A DNA stretch of 64,000 nt from Pelagophyceae sp. CCMP2097 (taxonomy: Eukaryota > Sar > Pelagophyceae): the NCBI GenBank assembly GCA_026770575.1, contig MU657196.1:103381-167380 (forward strand). Reading direction: 5' to 3'. Numbering within the stretch: position 1 is the stretch's first letter; each line of letters starts with the position of its first letter. This document shows positions 41,536 through 52,200 of this stretch, piece by piece. The notes under the pieces were generated by a model, which saw only the letters and a program-made list of their open reading frames with translations, was not told where the DNA came from and searched no databases. The translations under genes and the position numbers were made by a program.

Positions 41536-42595
41536 ATGGACCACGCCTGCTGCGTCTGCGACGCGCCAGACGGCAAGCACTGCACCAAGTGCAAATCGCG
41601 CTACTACTGCGGCAAGGCGTGCCAGGTCGTCGACTGGAAACGCGGGCACAACAAGGCGTGCAGGCAGCTCACAGCCGAGTTCCAGGACCGCCTCCTGGAT
41701 ACGCTCATGCCGGCGAAGCTGAAGATCAAGGAGGAGCCGTCCATCGTCGAGGACGTCTTGTTGGCGGACGGCTCCAAGGCGGCGGCGCACTTCCCGGCTC
41801 CTCGGACGGCGGCAGAGGCCAAGGCCGGTGCGCTGCACGCCGGCGCTTCGGGCTGGCGCGGCACGTGCGCCATCTGTTTCGACCTGCTTCCGATCGAAGG
41901 CGACAAGCTAATCATGAGTCTTTTACGATTGCTGCTGCATGGAGATTTGCATGGACTGCTCGACAAAATGCGACAAATACGACACGCGCTGCCCGCTCTG
42001 CCGCACGCAACGGTATCGTTCCCACGCCGAGTGGCTGAAACGGATGCAGAAGCACGTGGACAAGAGCAACCCAAAGGCGATGCTATTTCTAGGAGAAGCT
42101 TACAGAGACGGAAAAATGAGCCTCAAACAGAGCATCCCGCGGGCGGTCGAGCTGTTCCGGCGCGGCGTTGTGCAAGGGCACGCCGCATCTCAGGCTTTGA
42201 TGGGAGATTCCTATTCGACGGGCCTGGGCGTCGAGGTCGACCATTTTACCGCGGCGAAATGGTACAAGCTCTCTGCCGCGCAAGGCTATCCGTACGCCGA
42301 GTACAACCTCGGCCAGATGGCCTACTTCGGCAACGGCGTGCCGCAGTCGTACGACGACTCCGTGAAGTGGCAGAGACTCGCCGCCGCGCAGGGCCACCCG
42401 CAGGCGCTCTGCAACCTCGGCGTGAGTCACATGATGGGCCACGGCGTAAAACAGGACCTCCACGAGGCGCTCCGCCTCTTCAAGCTCGCCGCGGCTGCGG
42501 GGCACGCCGACGCCGCGATCCGCGTCAGCAAGCTTGCCCCGCAGCTGGAGATGGCCAAACGCTGCGGCCTGCCAATTTGGCCGGGCGGATTTTAA
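41536..42595 (+). CDS. MYND + RING + Sel1-repeat protein, copy 3, frame broken near 41915
   Basis: ATG 41536 (MDHACCVCDAPDGKHC). MYND finger intact; the RING-like cluster starts CAICFDLLPIEGDK, then the frame must change by one base at about 41914-41916 to continue FYDCCCMEICMDCSTKCD and RCPLCRTQ. Sel1 repeats follow (NPKAMLFLGEAYRDGK, HAASQALMGDSYSTGLG, YPYAEYNLGQMAYFGNG, HPQALCNLGVSHMMGHG), ending at 42595. N-terminal DNA is almost identical to copy 2, whereas the Sel1 part has diverged, suggesting gene conversion of the 5' half. Whether the break is an error or real is open. Confidence 0.78.
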
Positions 42596-42756
42596 GTTGT
42601 AAGAAGAGCGCCCCAGCCCGCTCTTTGAAGACCCCGGCCGCCCGAGACGCAGCGTGCGTCGTCGTCGTTGCTCCGAAAAGCACCTTTTTCTCGCCGAAAC
42701 CGGCCTCGCACGTGCGCGTACGTGTACACGCCACGGCCCGTGTCCGCGCTTGCGCC

Positions 42757-43400
42757 ATGCGTTCGATCACGGTGCGCGCGGCGGTGCAGGCGACGCCGGC
42801 GGAGGTGTGGCAGAGGTGCTTTGTGGGGATGAATTGGGAGTCGTGGGACCCGGACGTTGTTCGCATGGTTGACGTCTCCGGCGGCCTGGTAAACGGCACT
42901 ACTTTCAAGTTTGAGATGAAAGAAGGCACCAAGTTCCTGAACTGCACGCTCTCCAACGTCGTCGAGGAGACGGGGTTCACGTTTGGAGGGTCGGCGTTCC
43001 ACGGCTTTCTCTGCTACGAGGGTAAGCTTCCACCGCACCACCGCAGTAGATAAGTAACCCGACGCACGCGCCATCACCCCGCCGCGCAGGCAACATCTCG
43101 CTGGCTTCGGGCACGGCGGGCACGACGACCGTGACGTATTCGTTTTCCATGGGCGGGACGGTGGGCGTGCTCGCGGCGACGGCGAACCGCGACGGCACGC
43201 TCGGCGGCGCGTTGGAGGCCGCGTCCTTCGCCGTGCTGACAAAGTCGGGAGCAGCAGAGGGACGCCGAAAGGAGGCTTTTGGCCGACAGACTTCCATTGC
43301 GGGGGCGAACGCACTGCCGAAAACCCGCAAACCCACTAGGCAGCGCGGCCTCGAAAACATCGTCGCCCTCACCCAGGGCAAGCCGCTGCCCTTCCCCTAA
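42757..43400 (+). CDS. SRPBCC (START/polyketide-cyclase-like) protein
   Basis: Exons 42757-43021 and 43090-43400 join in phase (GTAAGC donor, GCGCAG acceptor, 68-nt intron) to 191 aa. N-terminal MRSITVRAAVQATPAEVWQR then WESWDPDVVRMVDVSGGLVN fits the SRPBCC pattern of a first strand followed by a helical grip (vdaspevVw..l.d...w..w.p.v). It continues TTFKFEMKEGTKFLNCTL and TVTYSFSMGGTVGVLAA. The tail is basic. SRPBCC proteins bind hydrophobic ligands in a helix-grip cavity; no ligand can be named. A broken copy sits after MYND copy 2 at 39585. Confidence 0.72.
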
Positions 43401-43877
43401 GGCCCTCAGGCGTAATCAAACCTTTCTCTCGAGGCTGACCCCGCTCTTGCGCCATTCCCCCGAGGCAGACCCTCTCTTGGATCAAGTGGTTTTCTCGCCC
43501 CCGAGGCAGACCCTCTGCGGCTCCCCGGACGAAGCGTGCTCCACGCAACATGCGCGCGGCTCCGACGACTCTGTCCCCAGGAAGAGTCGCGGCTGCGACT
43601 CCAGAGAGGCATGAGCGTGTATAGGGATGTGCGACGTCCCCCGAGGACAGGGCGTGCGAGATTACATACAATTAAGAGGCCACGCGCGCTCAACTCGGGA
43701 CCGTTGCGGGCGCTGGAGGTCGGCGTCGTTGCACAAATAAACACACACACACGTTGCGTGGTCGGCCGCGGCCGCGAGGGCGCGGCCCCGGTGCGGTCGG
43801 CGCGGTCGGCGATGCCGCCGCGATGCCGCCGCGAGGTGCTCGGCGGCGGCGTCTCAGCAGGCCGTCTGCGGCGTGCA
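43401..43877. other. Convergent spacer with direct repeat
   Basis: No gene. Contains cccccgaggcagaccctct twice (about 43457 and 43500) on either side of cttggatcaagtggttttct, a word that recurs in the CFAP299 intron and at 63606. A short (ac)n run lies at 43740. Confidence 0.6.
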
Positions 43878-45074
43878 TCAGACGAGCCTGCCGACGTGGT
43901 TGGCGCTGCGCGAGCCCGTGCGGAGTCCCGGCGTGCGGAGCGTGGAAGTGTGGAGCGTGGAAGTGTCGCCGGCCGGCGCGGTATCTGCGTTCAGAGGCGG
44001 CGCGGCGGCCGCGGGCGCGTCTGCAATCGGCGCGTCGTGCGGTAAAGCGTCGTGCAGCAGACTCTCCTCGAGGGCGTGGGAGTCCGGGTCTTTACTGACC
44101 CTTTCAGTGCGCACGACCATCATCAGGCCCGCGATGATGGCCAAACCGCCGAGAGCGTCGAGCAGCGTCGGCTGCCTCAAACACTTCGTCGCCCCAAAAC
44201 CGCAGCCTAGAGCCGGCCGGAGGTTTAATAAGAGTAAAGACATTGCCGCGGTCATGACGGGTTGGAGAGCGGCGGCGGCGGTGCATAGAGTCGGGGAGGA
44301 GTGTTTGATGGACCACATCTGCAGCGAGTAGTTTACAATCGTCGACATCACCGTCCACCACGCCAGCGCGGGCACGGCACTGCGCGGCACCGTCCACAGC
44401 TCGACGCAGTCCGGGCAGACAAATCTCGAAGCTGAAGGTGAGGCCGCCGCGATTAAAGCGGCGGCGACTGTCAAGACACCTGCCACAGAGTAGCAGCACG
44501 CTGTTATCACGATGCTCGGGTGCCTCAGCAACACGGGCTTTGAAGCCACTGCGTAGGCGGCGCCGGTCACGGCCGCGGCGCAGAATAAAGCATTCGCGAG
44601 AAGCTCGTTCGGTCCCTGCGACCCGCCCGTAAACGACGACGAGGCGACGACGATGCAGCCGGCAAAGGCGCAGGCGATGCCGAATAATCTATTGACATTT
44701 ATGGCCTCCCACCTGAGAACGATAGATGCGGCGACGACAAATATGGGCTGTGTCGGCTGCCAAATGCTAAAAAGGACAGCGTTGGAAGATAACTTGATGC
44801 CCACGATGCCCAGCAGCTGCATCACGGAGACAAACGCCCCTACTAAAAAGACGCGGCCGCGCGAGTCGCCTCTCAGTAAGCGGCGGAACGGCTCCGGGCC
44901 TCCCAATCTTAGCGCAATAATCGCGAGCGACGGTCCTGCCACGGCTTCTCGGATGGCGGCGAATAAGAGCGGGTTCATCGCCGGGAGAGCGAGGGTGGCG
45001 ACGATCCCGCCGACTGCGAAATTGAACTGGACGACGACGAGCGCCAGCGGCACGGCCCACACGTGAGGCGCCAT
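43878..45074 (-). CDS. EamA/DMT-family membrane transporter
   Basis: A single exon of 398 codons with about ten hydrophobic helices (LALVVVQFNFAVGGIVATLA, VFLVGAFVSVMQLLGIVGI, FVVAASIVLRWEAINVN, LFCAAAVTGAAYAVASKPVL, LLDALGGLAIIAGLMMVV). A two-fold EamA pattern is visible, with first-half NVNRLFGIACAFAGCIVVAS and second-half QPVMTAAMSLLLLNLRP. The C-terminal 70 residues are disordered and Ala/Asp-rich. Drug/metabolite transporters move nucleotide sugars, triose phosphates, amino acids or others; the family alone does not give the substrate. Similar to plant WAT1-type proteins in layout. Confidence 0.82.
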   Translation of the reverse strand: MAPHVWAVPLALVVVQFNFAVGGIVATLALPAMNPLLFAAIREAVAGPSLAIIALRLGGPEPFRRLLRGDSRGRVFLVGAFVSVMQLLGIVGIKLSSNAVLFSIWQPTQPIFVVAASIVLRWEAINVNRLFGIACAFAGCIVVASSSFTGGSQGPNELLANALFCAAAVTGAAYAVASKPVLLRHPSIVITACCYSVAGVLTVAAALIAAASPSASRFVCPDCVELWTVPRSAVPALAWWTVMSTIVNYSLQMWSIKHSSPTLCTAAAALQPVMTAAMSLLLLNLRPALGCGFGATKCLRQPTLLDALGGLAIIAGLMMVVRTERVSKDPDSHALEESLLHDALPHDAPIADAPAAAAPPLNADTAPAGDTSTLHTSTLRTPGLRTGSRSANHVGRLV

Positions 45075-45367
45075 ACCGCCTCAAAGGCTTTCGGTCGCCT
45101 CTTAGACCTCCGAGGCTGCTGTCTAAGAATGCTTTCGGGTGCGCCAACGGCCGCCGAGACGCCGCTGCAAACACCCGTTGCTCCTCGTCGGCCGCCAGAA
45201 GAGAATCTCCGGCGCCGACCTCAACGTTTCCCTCGAGGTCCCCGTGGCCTCCGACGAGCGCGCAGCGCAGCGGCGCGGCGCAGAGGCTTTCAGTCGCCTC
45301 TCGATTCGATCTCGAGCTCTGGACAGCTCTATCGCGACAGCTGCGCGGGAAGCGCGGCGTTCGCCGA

Positions 45368-46079
45368 ATGGGGCGCCCGGCGGTTGAACTTCCCCCCAAA
45401 TTTCAGGCAGGCGTGGAATTCGGGTCCGAGTCGTGGTCACGCAAGCTTGCCGCACTCACGCGCGAGTATCGGGCCCGGCTCGCCGCCATGTTCTTCGACG
45501 CGATGCCCGCCCCGACGACGGACGACGAGCGGCGCGAGGCGCCGAGGCGGCTCGTCAACCGCGTCGCCATCTCCGTAAGTCCGACGGGGCTGCCGCAGAC
45601 CGCCGCAGCCGCAGACACGCCTCAACCGCAGGCGCGGGTGCGCGGCAAGCGGCGGCAGCGGCGGTGCGTCGCGGAGAGGATGCGGATCTCCGCGCTTGTC
45701 GAGGGCAGCGTATGCGCCGTCACGCACGCATCGCAGGCTGGAGCACGAGCGCGAGTTGGAGACGAAGTGGCGCGCGCTGCTGGACGACGGGGCGATGCTC
45801 GACGACGACATTTCGAAGAGTGGCATCCTCTTCCGGGATTTCATAGCCGATCCGAAACGACTGGGAGCCTACCTCGACGGGGCCCGCGGCCGCCAGCCAA
45901 ACGTGCCCTTGCGCAAGGGCTCGCGCGGCAGGCCCCTCGACCGCGCTGCCGAAGCCGCCTGGTGGCAGCAGCGTCCGAAAATGGAAGACCCGAGACACTA
46001 TACGGGCCCTATGTACTCCCTACCCGGACCTACAAAGAGCCCTACACGTGAATCCTCGTCGAAGGGCGCTTCCATGTAG
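45368..46079 (+). CDS. Uncharacterised protein, two exons
   Basis: Exon 1 (45368-45574) reads MGRPAVELPPKFQAGVEFGS and LTREYRARLAAMFFDAMPAP. Exon 2 (from 45744 if phase is kept; a better-looking AG at 45736 is out of phase) reads HERELETKWRALLDDGAML and LFRDFIADPKRLGAYLDGAR. It ends GPTKSPTRESSSKGASM at 46079. Divergent from the EamA gene at 45074, with about 290 bp between starts. No family is recognised. The 3' end has a possible donor (ACACGTGAAT, 46048), so it might continue into the R3H-like exons at 46300. Confidence 0.5.
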
Positions 46080-46300
46080 ACCCTCGAAAGGCCCTGCACG
46101 GACCCGAGACGGACCCTGCACAGTCCGAGGGGCCTCATCTGCGGTCCCTCTCCGGCCCCCTGTCTCACACGTCCCTTGCGACGACCTGGTCGAAAGGATG
46201 CGCGGAGTCGTGTAGGAGGGCGGCACGGAAGGAGCCGAGTCGCTCCTTCGACGCTCGTTATCATAGGAATACCTATAGAAATTCATAGAAAAACCTAGGT

Positions 46301-46974
46301 TCCGCGTCGAGAAGAAACTGCGCACGGTGCTCAAGCACGCCGTCCGCGACGACGTCGCGCTGGTGCGTCGGTGGAGAGCCGCTGCGGGGCTCGCAGAGGT
46401 CTCTATTTCGAGACGATTTCGAAACGGGGACGTACGAACCTAGGTGGCCGTCGTAGAGGGTCAGATCCTCAAGTGGCTCGGCGGCCTCGACGGCGGCATG
46501 TCCTCGTGCGACGAGAATGCCGGCGGCGCGGCGAGCAACGCAGAGGACCGTGCGTTTTGAAAAGGCGCTTGTCGCGACATCATCCTCAAGACGCCCGTGG
46601 CACCGTCATCCTGCACGCTAGGCCTGTCCTCGTCGCTCGTACTGGCGCGGCCCAAGGACCGGCGGCTGGTGCACGGCCTGGCGCAGTTCCACGGCTGCGT
46701 CTCCAAGACGGAGGAGAATGAGGAAGTCGGCTGGGACGTCGTCGTCTCAAAGCTCGGCGGCCCGCGGCGGTCCGTGCCCGTCCGAATCTTCGACGCCCTC
46801 GCCGGCCGAGGCTCGTCGCTCACGCGCGCCGTCTCGCCGAGCCCGACGCGCGCGCTGCGGCCCGCAGCGTCGCCGAGCCCCGCGCGCCTTTCGAGCCAAG
46901 AGCGCCTCAGCAGCCCCGTGCGGGCCACGCTGCGACGTCGCGACTCGCCGACCCAGGCCCGTCCGCTTCTTTAA
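46301..46974 (+). CDS. R3H-domain-like protein, with in-frame TGA
   Basis: Short exon about 46301-46361 (FRVEKKLRTVLKHAVRDDVA), acceptor CCTAG at 46443, then VAVVEGQILKWLGGLDGG. The frame meets TGA at 46558 and continues in the same frame to DIILKTPVAPSSCTLG, LVLARPKDRRLVHGLAQFHG, CVSKTEENEEVGWDVVVSKL, the last part being R3H-like (DRxxVHxxAxxxxLxS...VVSK). A Ser/Pro/Arg tail ends at 46974. R3H domains bind single-stranded nucleic acids. The TGA is not removed in phase by the GT-AG pairs I tried. It could be a sequence error, a missed small intron or real decay. Exon 1 needs an upstream exon, possibly the gene at 45368. Confidence 0.5.
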
Positions 46975-47047
46975 CAAGCCTCGCGAGTGCGCCGAGAGGG
47001 CGCGGGGTCTTTAGGGATAATAACAAAAGGGGTCACGCGACGAAGTG

Positions 47048-48181
47048 TCACGCGACGAGGGGCGGCAAAGTGGACATGACGACGAAGCCGGCTTCGTACG
47101 GAGCTTCGTAGGGCGCGTCGTACGCCGCCTCGCGCGCCGTCTGCCTCGTGTACGAAGTCGAGCGGCCCGTGCGGGGCCGCGGCGGCGCCGCGCGGCGCGG
47201 CGCATCGACCGACTGCCGCCGGCCGGGCCGCTCGGCGACGGCGCACCGCGGCTCGTCGAGGCCCTGCGACCGCGGCTCGCGCAGCGCATCGACCGACTGC
47301 CGCCGGCCGGGCCGCTCGGCGACGGCGCGCCGCGGCTCGTCGAGGCCCTGCGACCGCGGCTCGCGCAGCGCGTCGCGCGTCGTCCAGTCGGCGGGCGCGT
47401 ACGCGCCTAGAGGGTCGCCATCCGCCTCGCGGAAGAAGGGCCTTCCCGGCGACCCCTCAAATCACCGTCCGACTATCCCGACGCGGGTGCGCGCCGGCGG
47501 TGGTGTACGGCCGCCTCTGGAGCCTTAGCGCCGCCGGTGAGTCCGACCCTGCGCGAGACGGCGGCCGCTCCGCAGCGTCGGGCCACCCGGGAGCCAAAGT
47601 GCGGCCGACGTCCTGCGATTGCGACAGCGACACTGGGGCGCGGCCCGACGGCGGCGCCGCGCGGTCGTGATCGAACTGCGGGATGCATTGCGGCAATTCG
47701 TCGCCCGACCAGCGAAACACGACCTGCCCCCGCCGCGCGCCGTCGGCCGGCGCGTGCGCCGCGGGCCTGCGCGGCGGGCGTGACGCTTCGAGACCATTTC
47801 GGGCCGGGGGCGGCGCTCCCCGCGGCGCGCCTCTGCAGGGACTCACGGCGTCGGCGCCGGCGCAGTGGTTACCCCGCGGCGTTGCCGCGGCGGCGCGGCG
47901 TCGGCGGCGCCGCGCTGCCGCGGCGCCGCGGGTTCGGCGGCGCCGTGTTGCCGCCGTGACGAAGAGGCCTCGGCCCCGTGCGACGACGGCGGCCGGACGC
48001 CCTGCGACGGCGGCCGACCGCCCTGAACCAGCGGCCGGCCGCCCTGCGTCAGCGGCGGCCGGGCCTGCACCGGCGGCGACCGGCTTTGGTCCGAGACGGC
48101 CCTGAGCGAAGAGGCCCGCCGCGGCGCAAGCGCGGGCCCTAAGCGCTTCGCCGGGAAGAGGCTCGCCACGGGCTGGCTCAT
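47048..48181 (-). CDS. Low-complexity Pro/Arg/Ala-rich protein, three exons
   Basis: Exon 1 48181-47847 (MSQPVASLFPAKRLGPALAP, then Gln-Gly-Gly-Arg-Pro repeats such as PPLTQGGRPLVQGGRPPSQG). A GTGAGT donor and GCGCAG acceptor join it in phase to exon 2 (47766-47509: GQVVFRWSGDELPQCIPQFD, APVSLSQSQDVGRTLAPGWP). A weaker GTACAC/GGAAG pair joins in phase to exon 3 (47441-47048: PFFREADGDPLGAYAPADWT, ending YEAPYEAGFVVMSTLPPLVA). Exon 3 holds an exact in-frame 84-bp (28-codon) tandem duplication. No family recognised; likely disordered. Confidence 0.5.
47201..47368 (-). repeat. 84-bp tandem duplication in coding sequence
   Basis: 47201-47284 and 47285-47368 differ at one base (gcac/gcgc). On the coding strand each gives 28 codons beginning LREPRSQGLDEPR. 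In-frame length and near identity indicate a recent slippage or unequal-exchange event. Confidence 0.9.
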
Positions 48182-48281
48182 GCGAGGCAGGCGCCCCGCG
48201 CCTCAAAGAGGTCGCCGGCGTTGGCACTGGGCGCGCGAGTTCCGCGCGTTTCCTCGATGCGACTTCGATGTTCAAGTAAAA

Positions 48282-49261
48282 TGGCAGAGAGATTTAGGGT
48301 TAAATGGTGCCGTTGAGTGGTAAATAGTGCCGTTGAGGGTAAAATACGTTTGATTTAATCATTTTAAAAACTCACCGACTGGCGCTGGCCAGTCCTCTTG
48401 TACTTGCATTCGCGTCTTTGGCTTTTTTCTTGTACAATTCAAGGGGGTTCAACATGAAACTGACGCTCATTTTCTCACCTCCACAGGACGTTTGGTGAGA
48501 CTTGGAGTGGCTTGACATGTCCGGGCCGACCCAAGGTGTCGGGCTGGAGGCGCAGTCTCCCTTTTTTCGCGTACCCTACGCGCAATCTCGATTTTAGCGT
48601 CGCCAAAAGCTGGTTTGAGGTGGTTTTCCGTTGTCTTCGTTTGAGTTCCGCCTCCCTGCCGCTTCGCTGGGGCCGGCTGTAGGCCCTGGCCACACCAGAG
48701 CCCGACCTAGTGCCCTGTGGAGGTGAGAAATAAGGCCCAAAATTTAGGCTATGGGCTCCATTTTGTAAGTTATGGGCTTCATTTCACTTAAAACGCCCAT
48801 GCAAATCCGCAATTACAAGAAAATAGTGTCAAGTTTCACACCGTTTTATTCTTGAAAGCGGATTCACGCTCGGCGGACCGAGCCCGTAAACAAACTTCTT
48901 CCGTCGGGGACCGCGCCGCCACCAGCCCGCGCCGTAGCGACCAAAAGTGGCCCCATCCCTCGTTTGTAGCCCGAGAAATTTGTATCTGAGTGGAATCCGT
49001 TTCATGACCCCCCTGAACCCACTTGTAGGAATCCTATAGGAAATCCTAGGAATTCCTATTTGAGACGCAGGATCCTATATCTCGAACTTCAACTGGAGTA
49101 GCCCCTTCGTAAAATGTTCTTCGTTCTCGAGTTCAGCAAGGCCCGCCGTCGCGGTCACGGCCTTGTGTCTATCTATGCCACGGGACGCTCGGGTACTGTA
49201 CATTTACTCTGGCGTCCCAGGACGCCATAGACTCGCAAGGGACGCCATGCCTTTTCGCCGG
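48282..49261. other. AT-richer spacer with short inverted and direct repeats
   Basis: No convincing gene. It holds a direct repeat around agtgccgttgag/gtgccgttgag (48305-48340), a 17-bp inverted pair at 48471 and 48714, and the dense word tcctataggaaatcctaggaa (about 49029), related to the aggaattcct palindromes at 37751 and 38228. Confidence 0.5.
48471..48730. repeat. 17-bp perfect inverted repeat bounding 260 bp
   Basis: tttctcacctccacagg at 48471-48487 is the exact reverse complement of 48714-48730 (cctgtggaggtgagaaa). The interior has no long coding frame. No clear target-site duplication is visible. It could be a small MITE-like element or coincidence. Confidence 0.5.
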
Positions 49262-52200
49262 TCACCGCGGCGTTTCGCCGAAGCGGTTCTTCGCGATGCC
49301 CTTCCAAATCGTCGCCGTCGTGCGCGCCGAAGACTTGGCACGCGGCATTGTCGAAGCGTGGGCAAGAGGCGCGGCGAACTTAGGCCCGTTGCTGTCCAAA
49401 CCTAGCGGACCCAGTCGAGCGCCTTTCATCAGCGGCGGTCGAAAGGCTGACGCACCAGACCGCGAGTTGCCGTTGAACCCAGAGTTGGAGTTGGTATCGA
49501 AGAACGGCGCCGCGGACGCCGAAGCCACGCGCCGCGCCTTGCCGCCCGCGCCGCCGCCGACGCCGGGCCGCGCCAAAGTCGCGAAGAACGACCCGCAGCG
49601 CGCGAGGAGCGTCTTCCGCGCGTCGGAGGAGACGCCGGCGGTCGAGAGCGCCGACGCCGCGGGCGCAGAGTACTGCCTCGAGAAAGGCCGCGGCGGCGCC
49701 AACGACCGCGACCGCGGCGCGGCGCCGGCGGGCCCCGCCGATTCCTGCCGCTGCATTGCCGGAACGCCGGGCCTCGAGTCGGACCGGACCGAGTCGGAGC
49801 GGACGAGGGACTCTGACCGCGCCAGCATCCTAAGCAAGACGTGAGCGCGCGAATAGAGGGTGGCATCGCACAAATGGAAGCACGAATGTCGAAGGCAGGG
49901 AGACTCGCCCGAGGATTTGCTGCGAGTCCTCGTCGTCTAGGAACGCGCGGTGGTCCGCGGGGTCGTCTTCGCCCAGCTGCGCATCGCGGTGCGCGACCTC
50001 CGTCAAGACGCGCCGCATCTTCGCGCGCCGAGCCCACTCCTTGGCCTTCAACGCCGACCGCGCCTCGTCGTCGTCGGAATCCGAGTCGTGGCAACGCTTC
50101 TTCGTCAGGACAACTTCGGCTTCGTCCTCAGAGTCGGAGATTTCCACTTGGTCCTTCCGCCGAGCCTTGCCCAAATGCCGCTCCGTGATCTCGCGCGAGA
50201 TCATAGCCGCCAAGCCGTTTTCGTCGTCGTCCGAGGCCTCGCCCTCGTCTTCGACGTCGGAATTGTCATCGTCTGAGACCCCAAGGCCTAAACGCTTCGC
50301 TTCCGCTTTCGCAGAAGCGTCCATGCCCACAAGCTGGTTCAGGCGCAAGTTGCCGCGCGCCGTCGTCGCCTCGCCGCCGCGCTTGTCGAAGCCGTCGCGG
50401 ACCCGCTGGAGCATTGTTGCCATCTCATCTTTCTCCTGCTTGCGAGCAAGCTGCGCCCGATAAGCGTCCCCCGCCAACTCGTCGCCCTCGCCGTCGGAGA
50501 CGTCGTCCACGATGGCCTCCAAGTCGTCCTCCTCGACGACGAGGTTCTCCTCTTCCTCTTTGCCGACCTTTGCCTTCTTCGCAAAAGGCACTCCGAATCC
50601 AAAGTCACCCAGACCCTGCTGCGCCCCGTCCTCGTCCTCCGACTCCTCCGCCTCGTCCTCCACGGCCAAGTTGCGCTTCTGAGCCTTGGCCGCCGCAGCG
50701 TCGCGCTCGAGCATGGCGCGGTAGCCAGCCGCGCGGTCCACGGCAGCCCGCGCAGACGCCGCGCTCTCGCCGGCGCCCGTGGCCGCGTCGCCCGCCTCGC
50801 CCGCGCCGTCGGCCGCGTCGGCGTCGGCCGAGTCGGCCGCGTCGTCGACCTCTGGGTCGTCCTCCGCCTCATCCTCCGCATCGGAGTCCTTCGATTCGTC
50901 GTCGGCGTCGTACGTCGCCGCGCGTTCGGCCGCGCGCTCGTCGTCCTCCGCGTCGTCGTCGTCGACGGGTTCGTCGTCCTCCTCGACGGGTTGCGTCTCG
51001 CCGGGCTCGTCCTCATCGGTCTCAGAGTCCGGCAGCGCTGCGCGCACAGCAGCCGCGACGACCACCGGGACCACCGGGGCCGAGACCTCGGGAGCGTCGC
51101 CCGCCATCTCGGACGAAGAGCGGCCCGCCTCTGCTGCCGGCGACGCCGCGTCTTCAGGCGCGTCGCCGACTGCAGAGTCGTCCTGCGTCGCCGCCGCCGC
51201 TCCGGCGTCGGGCGCCGCGTCGTTGCGCATCGCGGCGTCGGGCGTCGCGTCGTCGGGCGTCGCGTCTTCGGGCGCGTCCTCGGCCGTCGCGGCTTGAGCC
51301 GGTGCGGCTTGCGCCGGTGCGAGGCGCGTCTCAGTGACGGACGGCTCGAGGAGAAATTCTTCGTCGTCTCCCTCCGCGGCAAACGAGGCCTCTGCCTCCG
51401 CAGCGTCGTCGCGCGTGCGCCGCAGCGCCGCCGCGTGCGTCTCCGCTGCGCGGTCTTCGGCCGTGCGCCTGCGCGCCTCGCGCGCCTCCAAGAGCTTGCG
51501 AGCTTGCAACGCCTCGAGATGTCTGATGTAGTCCTCCGGGTCGACGACGACTTCCGAGGCCTGCTGCGTGAACTTCTCCATGCCCATGCGCGCCGCGCGC
51601 TGGCGCATCGTGGAGAGGAGCTCGGCGCGCGAGCTTTTTTTCACAGCGGGCTTCAAAGCAGGCTTCTTCACAGCAGGCTTCGCCGCTGCCGGCTGCGCTG
51701 CAGCCGGCGGCTTCGCAGCAGGCGGCGGCGCGCCCTCGATCTCGAGCCTGCAGTCCAAAGGTCGGATGGAGTCCAAAAAGGTCGGTCCGGATGATGGGGT
51801 CCTGCGCGGCGGCAGTCCATGCCCAAAACGCACTCTACATCCGAGTCGTCCGAGTCGGCCTCGAGCGCTTTCAGCGCGTTTAGGCGCTTGCGCGCTAAAC
51901 GCTCGCTCTCGTTGTCGTCGCGCTCTTGTTTCAAAAGCATGGCCGCGTCGAGCGCCGAACGCCGCAAGGCCGCGTCCGCCTCGGCCTTTTGGGCGTCGGC
52001 CTCCAAAAGGAGCATCAACCTCTCCTGCTTGGCGTCGCGCGCCGCCCGGACGGCGTCGCGCTCCTCGGCCAGCTCGGCGGACTCAGCGGGTTGGGCCGCG
52101 TCGTACAAGCCGCCCACGTCCACGTCCTCGTCCTCCAACACGCCACCAAGGCCCGCGTCGGCGTCGTCGTCGGACGACGCCCCCTGCGCCTCTTCGTCGG

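Noticed and set aside
49296..49844. Plus-strand 182-codon frame
   Set aside because: Antisense to a minus-strand frame with better codon-position GC and Ser-rich composition that matches the gene to its right.
50339..51382. 347-codon minus-strand frame of Arg/Thr repeats
   Set aside because: Out-of-frame shadow of the acidic Asp/Glu/Ala coding of the DEK_C/Mrc1-like gene.
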